Shown: positions 35,831 through 44,376 of the stretch, in pieces | Layout: each line of letters opens with the position of its first letter | Position numbering within the stretch: position 1 is the stretch's first letter | Assembly (NCBI GenBank): GCA_013214355.1 | Contig: JABSSL010000098.1 | Span: forward strand, 1 to 54,525 | DNA: 54,525 nucleotides | Direction of reading: 5' to 3' | From: Saprospiraceae bacterium | GTDB lineage: Bacteria > Bacteroidota > Bacteroidia > Chitinophagales > Saprospiraceae | Notes under the pieces: model-generated | What the model was told of the DNA's origin: nothing | What the model saw: the letters and a program-made list of their open reading frames with translations, nothing else | Database searches by the model: none | Translations under genes and position numbers: made by a program

Positions 35831-37102
35831 ATGGCTAGAATCCTAATCGTCGACGATGAACGCAGTATTCGTCGTACCCTACGTGAAATCTTAGAATTTG
35901 AAAAATACCAAGTTGATGAGGCTGTAGATGGGCTTGATTGCTTGGTGAAACTAAAGCAAAACAAATTTGACGTCATCATTTTGGATATCAAAATGCCCAA
36001 AATGGACGGAATGGATGCACTGGAACGCATTCAGTTGCTAGCCCATGACACTCCCGTCATCATGATCTCTGGGCACGCCAATATCGATACTGCGGTAGAA
36101 GCAGTTAAGAAGGGCGCTTTCGATTTTATCTCCAAGCCACCAGATCTCAACCGACTTCTGATTACCATTCGTAATGCCATGGACAAATCCAGTTTAATCA
36201 CTGAGACAAAGGTGCTTAAGCGCAAGGTTTCTAAAGCCAAGGTGCAGGAGATGATCGGAGAGTCTAAAGGGATTAATACCATCAAGGCCACCATAGACCG
36301 GGTAGCTCCTACAGAGGCTCGGGTTCTGGTAACCGGTCCGAATGGAACGGGTAAGGAATTAGTCGCCCGGTGGATACACGAGAAGAGTCCAAGGGTGAAT
36401 AATCCCATCGTGGAGGTAAATTGTGCAGCTATCCCTTCGGAATTGATTGAGAGCGAGTTGTTTGGCCATGAAAAAGGGGCTTTCACTTCAGCGGTTAAGC
36501 AACGCATAGGAAAGTTTGAGCTGGCTAACGGAGGGACTTTGTTCTTGGATGAGATTGGCGATATGAGTTTGTCAGCACAAGCTAAGGTACTCCGCGCTTT
36601 ACAGGAAAATCGGATTTCCAGAGTAGGTGGAGACAAAGAAATACAGGTGGATGTGAGGGTAATCGCCGCGACAAATAAGGATCTACGCAAAGAAATTAAC
36701 GCGGGCCGCTTTCGGGAAGATTTGTACCATCGTCTAGCGGTGATTATCATCGATGTGCCCGCCCTCAATGAGCGTAAGGATGATATCCCTCAGCTTGTTG
36801 ACCATTTCAATAAGCAAATTTGCCAGGAGTATGGGGTGAGTCCGAAGCAAATTGAACCTGCCGCGATACAAGCCCTACAAAGTGTCAATTGGACGGGAAA
36901 TATCCGGGAATTACGCAACGTAATTGAGCGCTTGATCATTCTCAGTGGAGAAAAGATTACCAAGTCGGATGTAGTCCAGCATGTCTTCCCTTCCAGTGCT
37001 GCGCGTTCTCCTCGCCTCAAGGAGGTCTTTGAAAAGTTCTCCAATCCGGAAGAGTTACACAAATACATAGAAGAGGCTTTTTCAGCCTTTAAGAATAATT
37101 AG
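35831..37102 (+). CDS. NtrC-like response regulator with AAA+ domain, no DNA-binding domain
   Basis: 423 aa. Receiver domain about 1-120: DD at 8-9, phospho-acceptor D52 in ILDIKMPKMDG, Lys in FISKPPD. AAA+ domain about 145-375: Walker A variant GPNGTGKE (169-176; GESGTGKE is usual), the sigma-54 contact loop GAFTSA (216-221) where GAFTGA is usual, Walker B FLDEIGDM, RFREDLYHRL and NWTGNIRELRNVIERL. After the C-terminal AAA lid only about 55 residues remain, and I see no Fis-type helix-turn-helix. It could act on sigma-54 RNA polymerase without site-specific DNA binding, or have a non-canonical role. No kinase gene adjoins; an NtrY-like kinase lies at 48701. A clear terminator follows. Confidence 0.92.
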   Translation: MARILIVDDERSIRRTLREILEFEKYQVDEAVDGLDCLVKLKQNKFDVIILDIKMPKMDGMDALERIQLLAHDTPVIMISGHANIDTAVEAVKKGAFDFISKPPDLNRLLITIRNAMDKSSLITETKVLKRKVSKAKVQEMIGESKGINTIKATIDRVAPTEARVLVTGPNGTGKELVARWIHEKSPRVNNPIVEVNCAAIPSELIESELFGHEKGAFTSAVKQRIGKFELANGGTLFLDEIGDMSLSAQAKVLRALQENRISRVGGDKEIQVDVRVIAATNKDLRKEINAGRFREDLYHRLAVIIIDVPALNERKDDIPQLVDHFNKQICQEYGVSPKQIEPAAIQALQSVNWTGNIRELRNVIERLIILSGEKITKSDVVQHVFPSSAARSPRLKEVFEKFSNPEELHKYIEEAFSAFKNN

Positions 37103-37140
37103 CGAGACCAAACAAATCCTCGCCTAAAGTGTTAATTTAG

Positions 37141-37171
37141 GGCCCGATTTGCGCAAAATCGGGCCTTTTTT
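37141..37171 (+). terminator. Terminator of the NtrC-like gene
   Basis: GGCCCGATTT at 37141-37150, loop GCGCA, AAATCGGGCC at 37156-37165 and six T. Confidence 0.9.
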
Positions 37172-37211
37172 CTGCCTACTTGATTTTCGCGCTGATCAAA
37201 AAACCGAAATT

Positions 37212-37937
37212 ATGGAAAACAACGAATTAAAAACCCATGAAAAGCACCCCATGAAAAAATGGGGAACCGTACTGAAAGGAGAGAACTCTTGGACCATGTT
37301 TAAGGTGATTTCTGAGTTTGTGGAAGGTTTTGAAACCCTCAATCATGCAGGTCCCTGTGTTTCTATATTTGGTTCGGCTAGAACAAAGCCAGATCATCCT
37401 TACTATAAGCTGGCCGTTGAGATCGCTCGACTATTGACGCTGGAAGGCTACGGGGTGATTACAGGTGGTGGACCAGGTATCATGGAGGCAGGTAATAAAG
37501 GAGCCTTTCTGACAGGCGGGAATTCTGTAGGTCTAAACATAAACTTACCTTTTGAGCAGAGCCACAATCAATTTATCGATCCGGATAATAATCTCGATTT
37601 TCGGTACTTCTTCGTGCGGAAGGTGATGTTTGTAAAATATGCGCAGGCTTTTGTGGCCCTTCCGGGAGGCTACGGCACCATGGATGAACTCTTCGAAGTA
37701 CTAACCCTAGTACAAACCGGTAAGATTACCCGCGTCCCGATTATCCTAGTAGGTACCAAGTTCTGGGCGGGTATGATAGAGTGGATTAAGACGGTAATGC
37801 TAGAGCAAGAAGCAAACATTAGTCCGAAAGATATGGATCTGATTCCCGTGACGGATGATCCTCAGGAGGTTATCAAGATTATCAATGAATTTTATTCAAG
37901 AGAAGAGGAGCGTCTGGAGCCGAATTTAGAGCTTTAG
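37212..37937 (+). CDS. LOG-family (TIGR00730-type) nucleotide phosphoribohydrolase
   Basis: 241 aa from the ATG at 37212; an upstream in-frame TTG overlaps the preceding terminator and is discarded. Seen: VSIFGSARTKPDHPYY, the phosphate-binding GGGPGIMEAGNKGA, and the family signature PGGYGTMDELFEVLTLVQTGK. LOG-type proteins cleave nucleoside 5'-monophosphates to base and ribose 5-phosphate (cytokinin activation in plants, nucleotide clearance in bacteria). Cytoplasmic dimer. Its stop codon touches a GGAAATC tandem array that precedes the convergent ABC transporter gene. Confidence 0.93.
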   Translation: MENNELKTHEKHPMKKWGTVLKGENSWTMFKVISEFVEGFETLNHAGPCVSIFGSARTKPDHPYYKLAVEIARLLTLEGYGVITGGGPGIMEAGNKGAFLTGGNSVGLNINLPFEQSHNQFIDPDNNLDFRYFFVRKVMFVKYAQAFVALPGGYGTMDELFEVLTLVQTGKITRVPIILVGTKFWAGMIEWIKTVMLEQEANISPKDMDLIPVTDDPQEVIKIINEFYSREEERLEPNLEL

Positions 37938-38008
37938 GAAATCGGAAATCGGAAATCGGAAATCGGAAATCGGAAATCGGAAACATGCTCACTTCCGATT
38001 TCCGATTT
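37937..38008. repeat. GGAAATC tandem array with its inverse: convergent hairpin
   Basis: Six full GGAAATC units at 37937-37978, a partial unit, then the inverse TTCCGATTTCCGATTT at 37993-38008. Array and inverse can form a long AT/GC mixed stem in several registers. It fills the 79-bp gap between two convergent stop codons, so it probably acts as a bidirectional terminator. A degenerate sequence of the same type lies at 41066-41140. Confidence 0.8.
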
Positions 38009-38016
38009 CGCACTTC

Positions 38017-39804
38017 CTACACTTCTTCCTCCTCCATGGTTTGTTTTTCGTACAATTGGTAATAGTAGCCTTTTTGCTGAAGGAGTTCGCTATGCGTACC
38101 TTCTTCCACGATCTTTCCTTCGTCCAATACGATGATTTTATCGAATTGCAATAAGGAGTAGATTCGGTGCGTAATGATGATGGCCGTCTTGTCCGCTAAG
38201 GCTGAGGTAAAATAGCCCAGGATTTGCTTTTCTGTATTTGTATCAACCGCAGAGAGGCAGTCGTCCAGAATAACGATATCCGGGCGTTTAATCAAGGCAC
38301 GGGCGATGGAGACTCGCTGCTTCTGGCCACCGGATAAGGTAACTCCTCTTTCTCCTACCATGGTTTTGAAACCTTCTGTCAACCCCATGATATCATCGTA
38401 TACAGCGGCGTGGCGGGCAAATTCTTCAATCTCTACCTGGCTAGCATCACGCTGCCCGAAGGCTATATTCTGCGATATGGTATCAGAGAAAAGGAATACA
38501 TCCTGCGGCACATAACCGATCCGTTTGCGCAATTTATCTAAATCATGCGCCTCGATATCCTTACCATCTATTTCAATGCTTCCTTCGGAGACATCATACA
38601 TTCTCACCAGGAGATCTGCAATCGTCGTTTTCCCAGAGCCTGTACGGCCAATGATGGCCATCTTTTGACCGGCTTTCAACTCAAAGTTCACATACTTTAA
38701 GGCCTGGATTCCCGTGTCTGGATAAACAAAGTCTACATCCTTAAAACTAATCTTACCTTCCAGTGGTGTATCATCTGTCTCGACTTTATTCTGAATCTCA
38801 GGCTCAGTCTGTAGGAACTCATTGATTCGCTTTTGGGAAGCGGCGGCCTGCTGTATAATAGAAGCAATCCATCCAGTAGCGGTCACTGGCCAGGTCAACA
38901 TATTCACATAGATGACAAACTCGGCAATATTCCCTGCCGTGATTTCTCCTCGCACGGCCAACAATCCACCCGCGTACACTGTGATAATCGTACTCGCCCC
39001 GATCAACAATAACATGACGGGGTGAAACAAAGACTCTACCTTTACCAGTCTCAGCGCTTTCTCTTTATAATCCTCACTTTCATGTCGGAAGAAATCAGTC
39101 ATCGGAGCTTCCTGTACGTATGATTTCACCACCCTAATGCCAGAGTAGACTTCCTGTGCGTTGCTGTTCAACTGCCCCAGCTGCTTCTGGATCACCGTAC
39201 TCCGCTTATTAATAATATGACTCACATAGTAAATGGAGATGGACAGGAAGGGTAGGGGAGCGAGAGAATATAGACTAAGGGTAGGACTTACGGAGATCAT
39301 GGAGTAGATCACAAAGACAAAAAGTGAGACTAGATTGATGCCGTACAAAACCGCTGGCCCCAAATACATCCGCACCTTGGAAACATCTTCAGAGATCCGG
39401 GCCATAAGGTCCCCTGTCTTATTTCGTTTGTAGAAAGCAAGTGATAGTTTTTCGTAGTGGCCGAACAGCTCCTTCCTTAGGTCATATTCGATCAGCCTTG
39501 ACATCACGATGATGGTCTGTCTCATGAAGTACATGAAAACACCCATGGCCAGTGCCAGTAAGAGAACTAAGATGCCAAAAAACATGAGTGTTTTACCCAG
39601 TACACTGAACAACTCTCCTTGTACTTCGAAACCCTCAAAAAGATAAAAGTAGCTGATATTATCAACCACTAGATCCAGGGCTTCCCGAATCATCCGAGGT
39701 TGTAGAACACGGAAGTAATTAGAAGCAGATACAAAAACGATCCCCAGCAGTAAGTGCCAACGGTATTTGACAAAAAACTTATTAAGTACGGCAAGTTCTT
39801 TCAC
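38017..39804 (-). CDS. ABC exporter, fused membrane and ATPase domains (MsbA/MDR type)
   Basis: 595 aa, starting with GTG. Six membrane segments in residues about 20-310 (first region HLLLGIVFVSASNYFRV), with the coupling region MARISEDVSKVRMYLGP. ATPase domain about 340-580: Walker A GRTGSGKTT, Q-loop YVPQDVFLFSD, signature LSGGQKQR, Walker B IVILDDCLSAVD, H-loop ITHR. The residue after Walker B is Asp where the catalytic Glu is usual (ILDDC rather than ILDE), which is found in weak-site halves of heterodimeric exporters; no second half gene adjoins. It exports a lipid, drug or peptide across the inner membrane. Divergent from fbp. Confidence 0.93.
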   Translation of the reverse strand: MKELAVLNKFFVKYRWHLLLGIVFVSASNYFRVLQPRMIREALDLVVDNISYFYLFEGFEVQGELFSVLGKTLMFFGILVLLLALAMGVFMYFMRQTIIVMSRLIEYDLRKELFGHYEKLSLAFYKRNKTGDLMARISEDVSKVRMYLGPAVLYGINLVSLFVFVIYSMISVSPTLSLYSLAPLPFLSISIYYVSHIINKRSTVIQKQLGQLNSNAQEVYSGIRVVKSYVQEAPMTDFFRHESEDYKEKALRLVKVESLFHPVMLLLIGASTIITVYAGGLLAVRGEITAGNIAEFVIYVNMLTWPVTATGWIASIIQQAAASQKRINEFLQTEPEIQNKVETDDTPLEGKISFKDVDFVYPDTGIQALKYVNFELKAGQKMAIIGRTGSGKTTIADLLVRMYDVSEGSIEIDGKDIEAHDLDKLRKRIGYVPQDVFLFSDTISQNIAFGQRDASQVEIEEFARHAAVYDDIMGLTEGFKTMVGERGVTLSGGQKQRVSIARALIKRPDIVILDDCLSAVDTNTEKQILGYFTSALADKTAIIITHRIYSLLQFDKIIVLDEGKIVEEGTHSELLQQKGYYYQLYEKQTMEEEEV

Positions 39805-40050
39805 GGGCCTTGAAGTATTTTTCCTTCACTGACAATTTCTGTTCATGGCGCCTTCGATGCAAAGATGGCGAAACTAAAGATTGAGCAGGAAGCAGGTTGT
39901 TTTGAATGTCTTTTCCCTATTTTTACTCTGAGCGAATTACTATCTTTACTGGCCAAAGCGACTATTCCAGGAACAGGATGCAAACTTAAACTAAAAACTT
40001 TATTACACTAGGTTTAGTTCAGTCCTAATTAAAATATTTACCAACCAAAT

Positions 40051-41055
40051 ATGAGTAGAATAGTTACGCTAGACGAATTTATCCTTCGACGCCAGAAAGA
40101 CTTCCCACTAGCCAAAGGCGAATTAACTGGATTATTGCGAGATATCGGTATTGCTGCTAAGATTGTCAACCGTGAGGTGAACAAGGCGGGATTGCTGAAT
40201 ATCCTCGGGGTGGCCGATGCTGAAAATGCCTCCGGTGATGTAGTTCAGAAATTGGACTTATACGCTAACGAAAAGTTGATTGATTGCCTCAAAAACAGTG
40301 GAGAATGTTGCGGTGTAGCTTCAGAGGAAAATGAAGAGTTTATTCCTTTTCCGGTCTTGGAATCGAAATCAGCCAAGTACGTGGTTGTGTTTGACCCGTT
40401 GGATGGTTCCTCCAATATTGATGTCAATGTATCGGTAGGTACAATATTTGGCATCTATAGACGTATCAGCGATCCTTCTCAGCCCTGCCAATTGGAAGAT
40501 TTCTTGCAAAAGGGAACAGAATTAGTCGCGGCGGGCTATGTCTTATACGGGACCTCCACCTTATTGGTCTACAGTACGGGAACTGGGGTAAATGGATTCA
40601 CGCTTGATCCGACCATTGGGGAGTTTTGTCTGTCCCATCGTTCCATCAAAATTCCTGAGCGTGGTAATAACTATTCCGTCAACCAGGGATACTATCTCAA
40701 GTTCGATGTAGAAATGCGGAGATTTATTGACCATTGTAGCGATATGAACTTGCGTCTGCGCTATATTGGTTCCATGGTGTCAGATATTCACCGTATTCTC
40801 TTCCAAGGTGGGATTTTCCTCTATCCTAATACGCGAAAATATCCAAACGGGAAACTGCGCTTGCTCTACGAATGCAACCCCCTGTCCTTTATCGTTGAGC
40901 AGGCGGGCGGGAAAGCTATTTCTTGTCAGCTGGAGCGAATTCTCGATCTTGAAATGCGAGAGCTGCATCAAAAGGCAACCATTGCCATGGGATCACCAGC
41001 AATGGTAGATGATATGAAGGCCTTTGTTGAACGTTACAGTCCTCCCAAATCCTAA
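40051..41055 (+). CDS. fbp: Fructose-1,6-bisphosphatase class I
   Basis: 334 aa. Class I signature: ENEEFIPF-type loop, metal-binding VVFDPLDGSSNIDVNVSVGTIFG, RYIGSMVSDIHRIL, GGIFLYPNTRKYPNGKLRLLYECNPLSFIVEQAGG. It removes the 1-phosphate from fructose 1,6-bisphosphate in gluconeogenesis, using Mg2+, in the cytoplasm. Length and start are typical. Monocistronic by context, with a 246-bp divergent gap to the ABC exporter gene. Confidence 0.97.
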   Translation: MSRIVTLDEFILRRQKDFPLAKGELTGLLRDIGIAAKIVNREVNKAGLLNILGVADAENASGDVVQKLDLYANEKLIDCLKNSGECCGVASEENEEFIPFPVLESKSAKYVVVFDPLDGSSNIDVNVSVGTIFGIYRRISDPSQPCQLEDFLQKGTELVAAGYVLYGTSTLLVYSTGTGVNGFTLDPTIGEFCLSHRSIKIPERGNNYSVNQGYYLKFDVEMRRFIDHCSDMNLRLRYIGSMVSDIHRILFQGGIFLYPNTRKYPNGKLRLLYECNPLSFIVEQAGGKAISCQLERILDLEMRELHQKATIAMGSPAMVDDMKAFVERYSPPKS

Positions 41056-41065
41056 TAACCAAAGT

Positions 41066-41140
41066 GGAAGTGAGAAATCGGAAGTGCGAAATCTGAACCT
41101 TCCGCTTTCCGTCTTCCACCTTCCGCTTTCCCCCTTTGAC
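41066..41140. repeat. GGAAGT/CTTCCGCTTTCC-type low-complexity hairpin region
   Basis: Plus-strand GGAAGTGAGAAATCGGAAGTG is followed by two CCTTCCGCTTTCC-like units. The halves are partly inverse to each other and related to the GGAAATC array at 37937. Probable imperfect terminator for fbp. Confidence 0.5.
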
Positions 41141-41260
41141 TAGCATCTTAGCTAAAAAAATGCTAATTTGAAGTCTATTCCTACTCACTCCATTACAAAT
41201 ATGACTACGAACTGAATAAGTTGAATTCAGTTCTATCCCCTAATTCGGCTCCCCCTTCGA

Positions 41261-43339
41261 ATGCCAGTCGGAGACCCTAGTGGAGTATTAACCCAAAACC
41301 CAACCACAATGGACAGAGGAATTGGTCCTGTAAAAGGGAACACTAAGAACAAATCTAATGGCCGTAATTTCCTATTTGCTATCGGTATCGATGCCTATCA
41401 TCATTGGCCAAAGCTCAATAATGCCGTAAAGGATATTGAGGATATTTCACAAGTACTCATTCAGCAGTATCAATTCGATACAGAAGATGTTTTTCTCATC
41501 ACCAACGAGGAGGCTACCGAGGCGAACATCTATCGTCAGATCAGAGAACTAAAGCGCAAAGTCACCGAGCAGGACAATCTGCTTTTTTTGTACTCTGGTC
41601 ATGGCCATTACGATAGTGAATTTGATGAGGGTTACTGGGTGCCCATTGATGCACATCAGGACACAGAGGATCGCTATATCTCCAACTCCAACATTATTAA
41701 GCGAGTGAATGCCATCGAAACGCACCATACTTTGTTGATCGTAGACTCCTGTTTTTCAGGGACTTTAGTGGTGCAAAAACGGGCTGGACTGGTAGATGAG
41801 GCCTTTAGGTCGCGCCGAATCCTTACTTCTGGGCGACAAGAAACTGTGGCGGACGGTGCCCCAGGAGAGAATAGCCCTTTTGCGGCCGGTATTATTACCT
41901 ATCTAAAGAAAAATACCGAAAAGGCTATCAATACGACATCCTTGGTACAGTATGTAAAGAGCTATGTTCATGGCAAAGCCCAACAAACACCAGTGGAAGG
42001 TCGGATTCAGAATTCTGCAGATGAGGGAGGAGAGTTTATTTTTCACCTGAAAGTAGCCGAAGGACAGTTGTGGGAGCAGGTGCTGCAGAAAGGTACCTTA
42101 CAAGATTTTGAGAATTACCTGGATTACTTTCCCGAAGGCCAATATGCTGAGATTGCTCGCCGAGAGGTATTATCGATCAAGGAGGATGATATTTGGAAGA
42201 GTACCTTGCTCAAGGACAACGAACTGGCCTATCAGACTTACATCCAAAAGTATTTGACGGCCGGAAAATATCTAGCGGAGGCGCGAGAACGACTGGCTGT
42301 AATCAAAGCCAAACACGAGGAACGAAAAGAGCTTTTGGAACAGATGGCGAAAGAGGATGCTGAGCGAGACCAAATTGAACGGAAGTTTAAAGATTTGGTG
42401 CAGGAAGCGGAGGACCTTTATCGGCAAAAACGCCTGCAGGAGGCTAGAGAAAAGTACCGGAGGAGCCTGGAGTTTCACTTACCTAATTTTGTGCCCTCCT
42501 ATCAATACATCGAGGAGCAGATAAACCTTTGCCATAGCGGGATGAAATTCCTGGAATACTACCAGGAGGGGCAACTAGCCATGCAGCAACAAAATTTCAA
42601 ACTGGCCTTGCAGTATTTCAATGAGGCTTTGAAGATTGATAACAACCCAAAGGTGGAGGAACTGGTGCGACATTGTCGCCAAAAACGCTTGATCCAGGAG
42701 CGACAAAAAGCGGGAGAAAATAGATCTCCGCAACGAGAGCCCTTGGAGTATAGTGCTCCTCCTCCCATGGAAGAGGCACTGACGCAAACCACCTATACCG
42801 CTCCACCTGTACAGGTCCAGCAGAAAAAGAAGAGTCGAAACTGGATGTGGTGGGGTATCGGTGCCGCGGTGGTAGGGATCGTGATCTTGGCCGGTCTCTC
42901 CGCAGGAGCTAACTATGAAGACCCTGGCTTCCTCGACGACCCCACCGAAATGGATGGGGGCTCTACCTATGACCCGACCGGCGACTCGGATGTCCGTACC
43001 AATGGTGAACTGATTATCGGGACTTGGGAACTGGTAGATATGACTTCTAATGGGCAATCCCTATCACAGAACTACCCGGGCGCCATCGACTTTTATAAGG
43101 TCAGCTATACCTTTCATCGAAATGGCACTATGCAAGGTTTTTCTACTACTGGTTCTGATCTCAATAATTATTCCGTATCTGGAAACACCATCAATATTAG
43201 CTCTCCCGTTTTCGGGGGGAACAGTAGTGGCTGGATACAACAATTAGACGATACCTATCTGACTATATCATTTGCGATGTATAATCAGGTGACCGGGACG
43301 AATATGCCAATTGTTTTCGAGTATGAAAGAATGGAATAG
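41261..43339 (+). CDS. Caspase-like protease domain, helical region, membrane anchor and lipocalin-like domain
   Basis: 692 aa (an internal ATG at 41309 is an alternative start). Peptidase C14 domain about 40-265: AIGIDAYHHWPKLNNAVKD, catalytic H114 in LYSGHGHYD and C164 in DSCFSGT. Then a helical, charged region about 270-460 with TPR-like FKLALQYFNEALKIDNNP, a linker, one membrane segment about 529-550 (WWGIGAAVVGIVILAG), and a C-terminal lipocalin-like domain about 585-692 (IIGTWELVDMTSNGQSL, YTFHRNGTMQGF). Orientation by the positive-inside rule (KKKSR before the segment) puts the protease in the cytoplasm and the lipocalin-like domain outside. The caspase part could be activated by an envelope signal (inference). 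A related single-domain lipocalin-like lipoprotein is encoded at 43917. Confidence 0.9.
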   Translation: MPVGDPSGVLTQNPTTMDRGIGPVKGNTKNKSNGRNFLFAIGIDAYHHWPKLNNAVKDIEDISQVLIQQYQFDTEDVFLITNEEATEANIYRQIRELKRKVTEQDNLLFLYSGHGHYDSEFDEGYWVPIDAHQDTEDRYISNSNIIKRVNAIETHHTLLIVDSCFSGTLVVQKRAGLVDEAFRSRRILTSGRQETVADGAPGENSPFAAGIITYLKKNTEKAINTTSLVQYVKSYVHGKAQQTPVEGRIQNSADEGGEFIFHLKVAEGQLWEQVLQKGTLQDFENYLDYFPEGQYAEIARREVLSIKEDDIWKSTLLKDNELAYQTYIQKYLTAGKYLAEARERLAVIKAKHEERKELLEQMAKEDAERDQIERKFKDLVQEAEDLYRQKRLQEAREKYRRSLEFHLPNFVPSYQYIEEQINLCHSGMKFLEYYQEGQLAMQQQNFKLALQYFNEALKIDNNPKVEELVRHCRQKRLIQERQKAGENRSPQREPLEYSAPPPMEEALTQTTYTAPPVQVQQKKKSRNWMWWGIGAAVVGIVILAGLSAGANYEDPGFLDDPTEMDGGSTYDPTGDSDVRTNGELIIGTWELVDMTSNGQSLSQNYPGAIDFYKVSYTFHRNGTMQGFSTTGSDLNNYSVSGNTINISSPVFGGNSSGWIQQLDDTYLTISFAMYNQVTGTNMPIVFEYERME

Positions 43340-43346
43340 CGGGAAC

Positions 43347-43628
43347 TTAGTTGATATTCATCCAGTCTACTCCCTTGGTTATGCTCAAGTAGATGGCTGC
43401 GGACAGGATAGGTGCCAGGACAGATAATAGCATGAAATAGAAATACCATCTGGGGACCCTTGATCTCTCAATCACTTCCACGACGAGAGAAATTAGGAGT
43501 ATAGCTAGGAATAAAACGCCAAAGATTAGACTGATCATACTGGCCAGATAATCATTCCATAGCCAGCAGAGCAGGTAGAAGACCATTTCAATTAAAAATA
43601 TCTCACCTAGACGTAAACGAAGTTTCAT
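43347..43628 (-). CDS. Small integral membrane protein
   Basis: 93 aa with three hydrophobic segments (EIFLIEMVFYLLCWLWN, SLIFGVLFLAILLISLVVEV, YFYFMLLSVLAPILSAAIYL). No recognised domain. The start codon is only 4 bp from the palindromic element at 43633. It ends 7 bp from the stop of the convergent caspase-like gene. Function unknown. Confidence 0.7.
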   Translation of the reverse strand: MKLRLRLGEIFLIEMVFYLLCWLWNDYLASMISLIFGVLFLAILLISLVVEVIERSRVPRWYFYFMLLSVLAPILSAAIYLSITKGVDWMNIN

Positions 43629-43632
43629 ACAA

Positions 43633-43815
43633 AGAGTATGTTTAAATTTTCATGATTGCCCGAGAGCGAGAAAATTTTGTGCTGAGCGAGGCAAAAAAAC
43701 CAGGCATATTCCACAAGCCCGGAACGGGGCCTGGAAGGTACGGCGAGGCTTTTTAACAAGGCGCAGGAGAAAATTTGCCGCTCGTAGCCGATTGATGGAA
43801 GTTTAAATGTACTCT
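43633..43815. repeat. Long imperfect palindrome with AGAGTATG termini (copy 2)
   Basis: 183 bp. Left AGAGTATGTTTAAATTTTCAT and right inverse AGAGTACATTTAAACTTCCAT align for about 80 bp (shared GAGCG, AAATTTT, CTG, GC, AAAAA, TCCA blocks). The core GGCATATTCC...AACGGGGCCTGGAAG matches the core of the element at 126-336. It sits immediately upstream of a minus-strand start codon. No coding capacity. Confidence 0.7.
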
Positions 43816-43916
43816 AGAGCATTACTAGAAGAATAATAATCAGAATCCATCAAGGGCTGAAAAGTAGGTAGGGCTCATCTTCGCCAAGACGGTCCGATGA
43901 TCATTGGAAGATTGAT

Positions 43917-44303
43917 TTATTCTTCTTCTACGGTCTTACCTAGCTGAAATCGGAAATTGAATCGGTTGATCGTCGCATTCATGATCAATGAAGTATCGCT
44001 GATCGATTCAATCGTATAATCAATCGGCAGTTGACTTTCTCGCTGCCGAATCGTGTTGTCGTCCAATTCATAGGTAGCCTCTTCGTCAGCCCCCAAGATG
44101 TTCGTCTTCATATTGCCATCTTGGAAGAATTCGAAGTACAATTGATCCAACGATTCGGTCGCCTGACCGTTGCGTTTAGCCTCTCTAATATCCCAACGGC
44201 CGATCAACTGATCTGTGTTGTCGACGCTTTCGCTTTTGCAGCCAAGGAGAAAAAGGAAAGAGAAAATTAAGGTTGTAAAGCCAAATACACTTTTATATTT
44301 CAT
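43917..44303 (-). CDS. Lipocalin-like lipoprotein
   Basis: 128 aa. Lipoprotein signal with lipobox LLGC (Cys about 22). The remainder resembles a lipocalin-like beta-barrel: LIGRWDIREAKRNGQAT, FEFFQDGNMKTNILG, YELDDNTIRQR, YTIESISDTSLIM. The I-G-x-W start and the order of strands parallel the C-terminal domain of the caspase-like protein at 41261. Probably an envelope lipoprotein; ligand unknown. It is 73 bp downstream of the AAA+ gene on the same strand. Confidence 0.8.
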   Translation of the reverse strand: MKYKSVFGFTTLIFSFLFLLGCKSESVDNTDQLIGRWDIREAKRNGQATESLDQLYFEFFQDGNMKTNILGADEEATYELDDNTIRQRESQLPIDYTIESISDTSLIMNATINRFNFRFQLGKTVEEE

Positions 44304-44376
44304 GATCGATTAGCGTGTTCTTGGCTGCAAAAGTAACAAAAACGCTTAACAATACCTAGCTATATGTGGGGCAGCG

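Noticed and set aside
36031-36768. Long antisense frame inside the NtrC-like gene
   Set aside because: Shadow of a well-supported AAA+ coding frame; product has no domain or compositional support.
37937-38008. Possible CRISPR-like array
   Set aside because: The repeat is only 7 bp with no spacers; it is a simple tandem repeat with an inverse copy.
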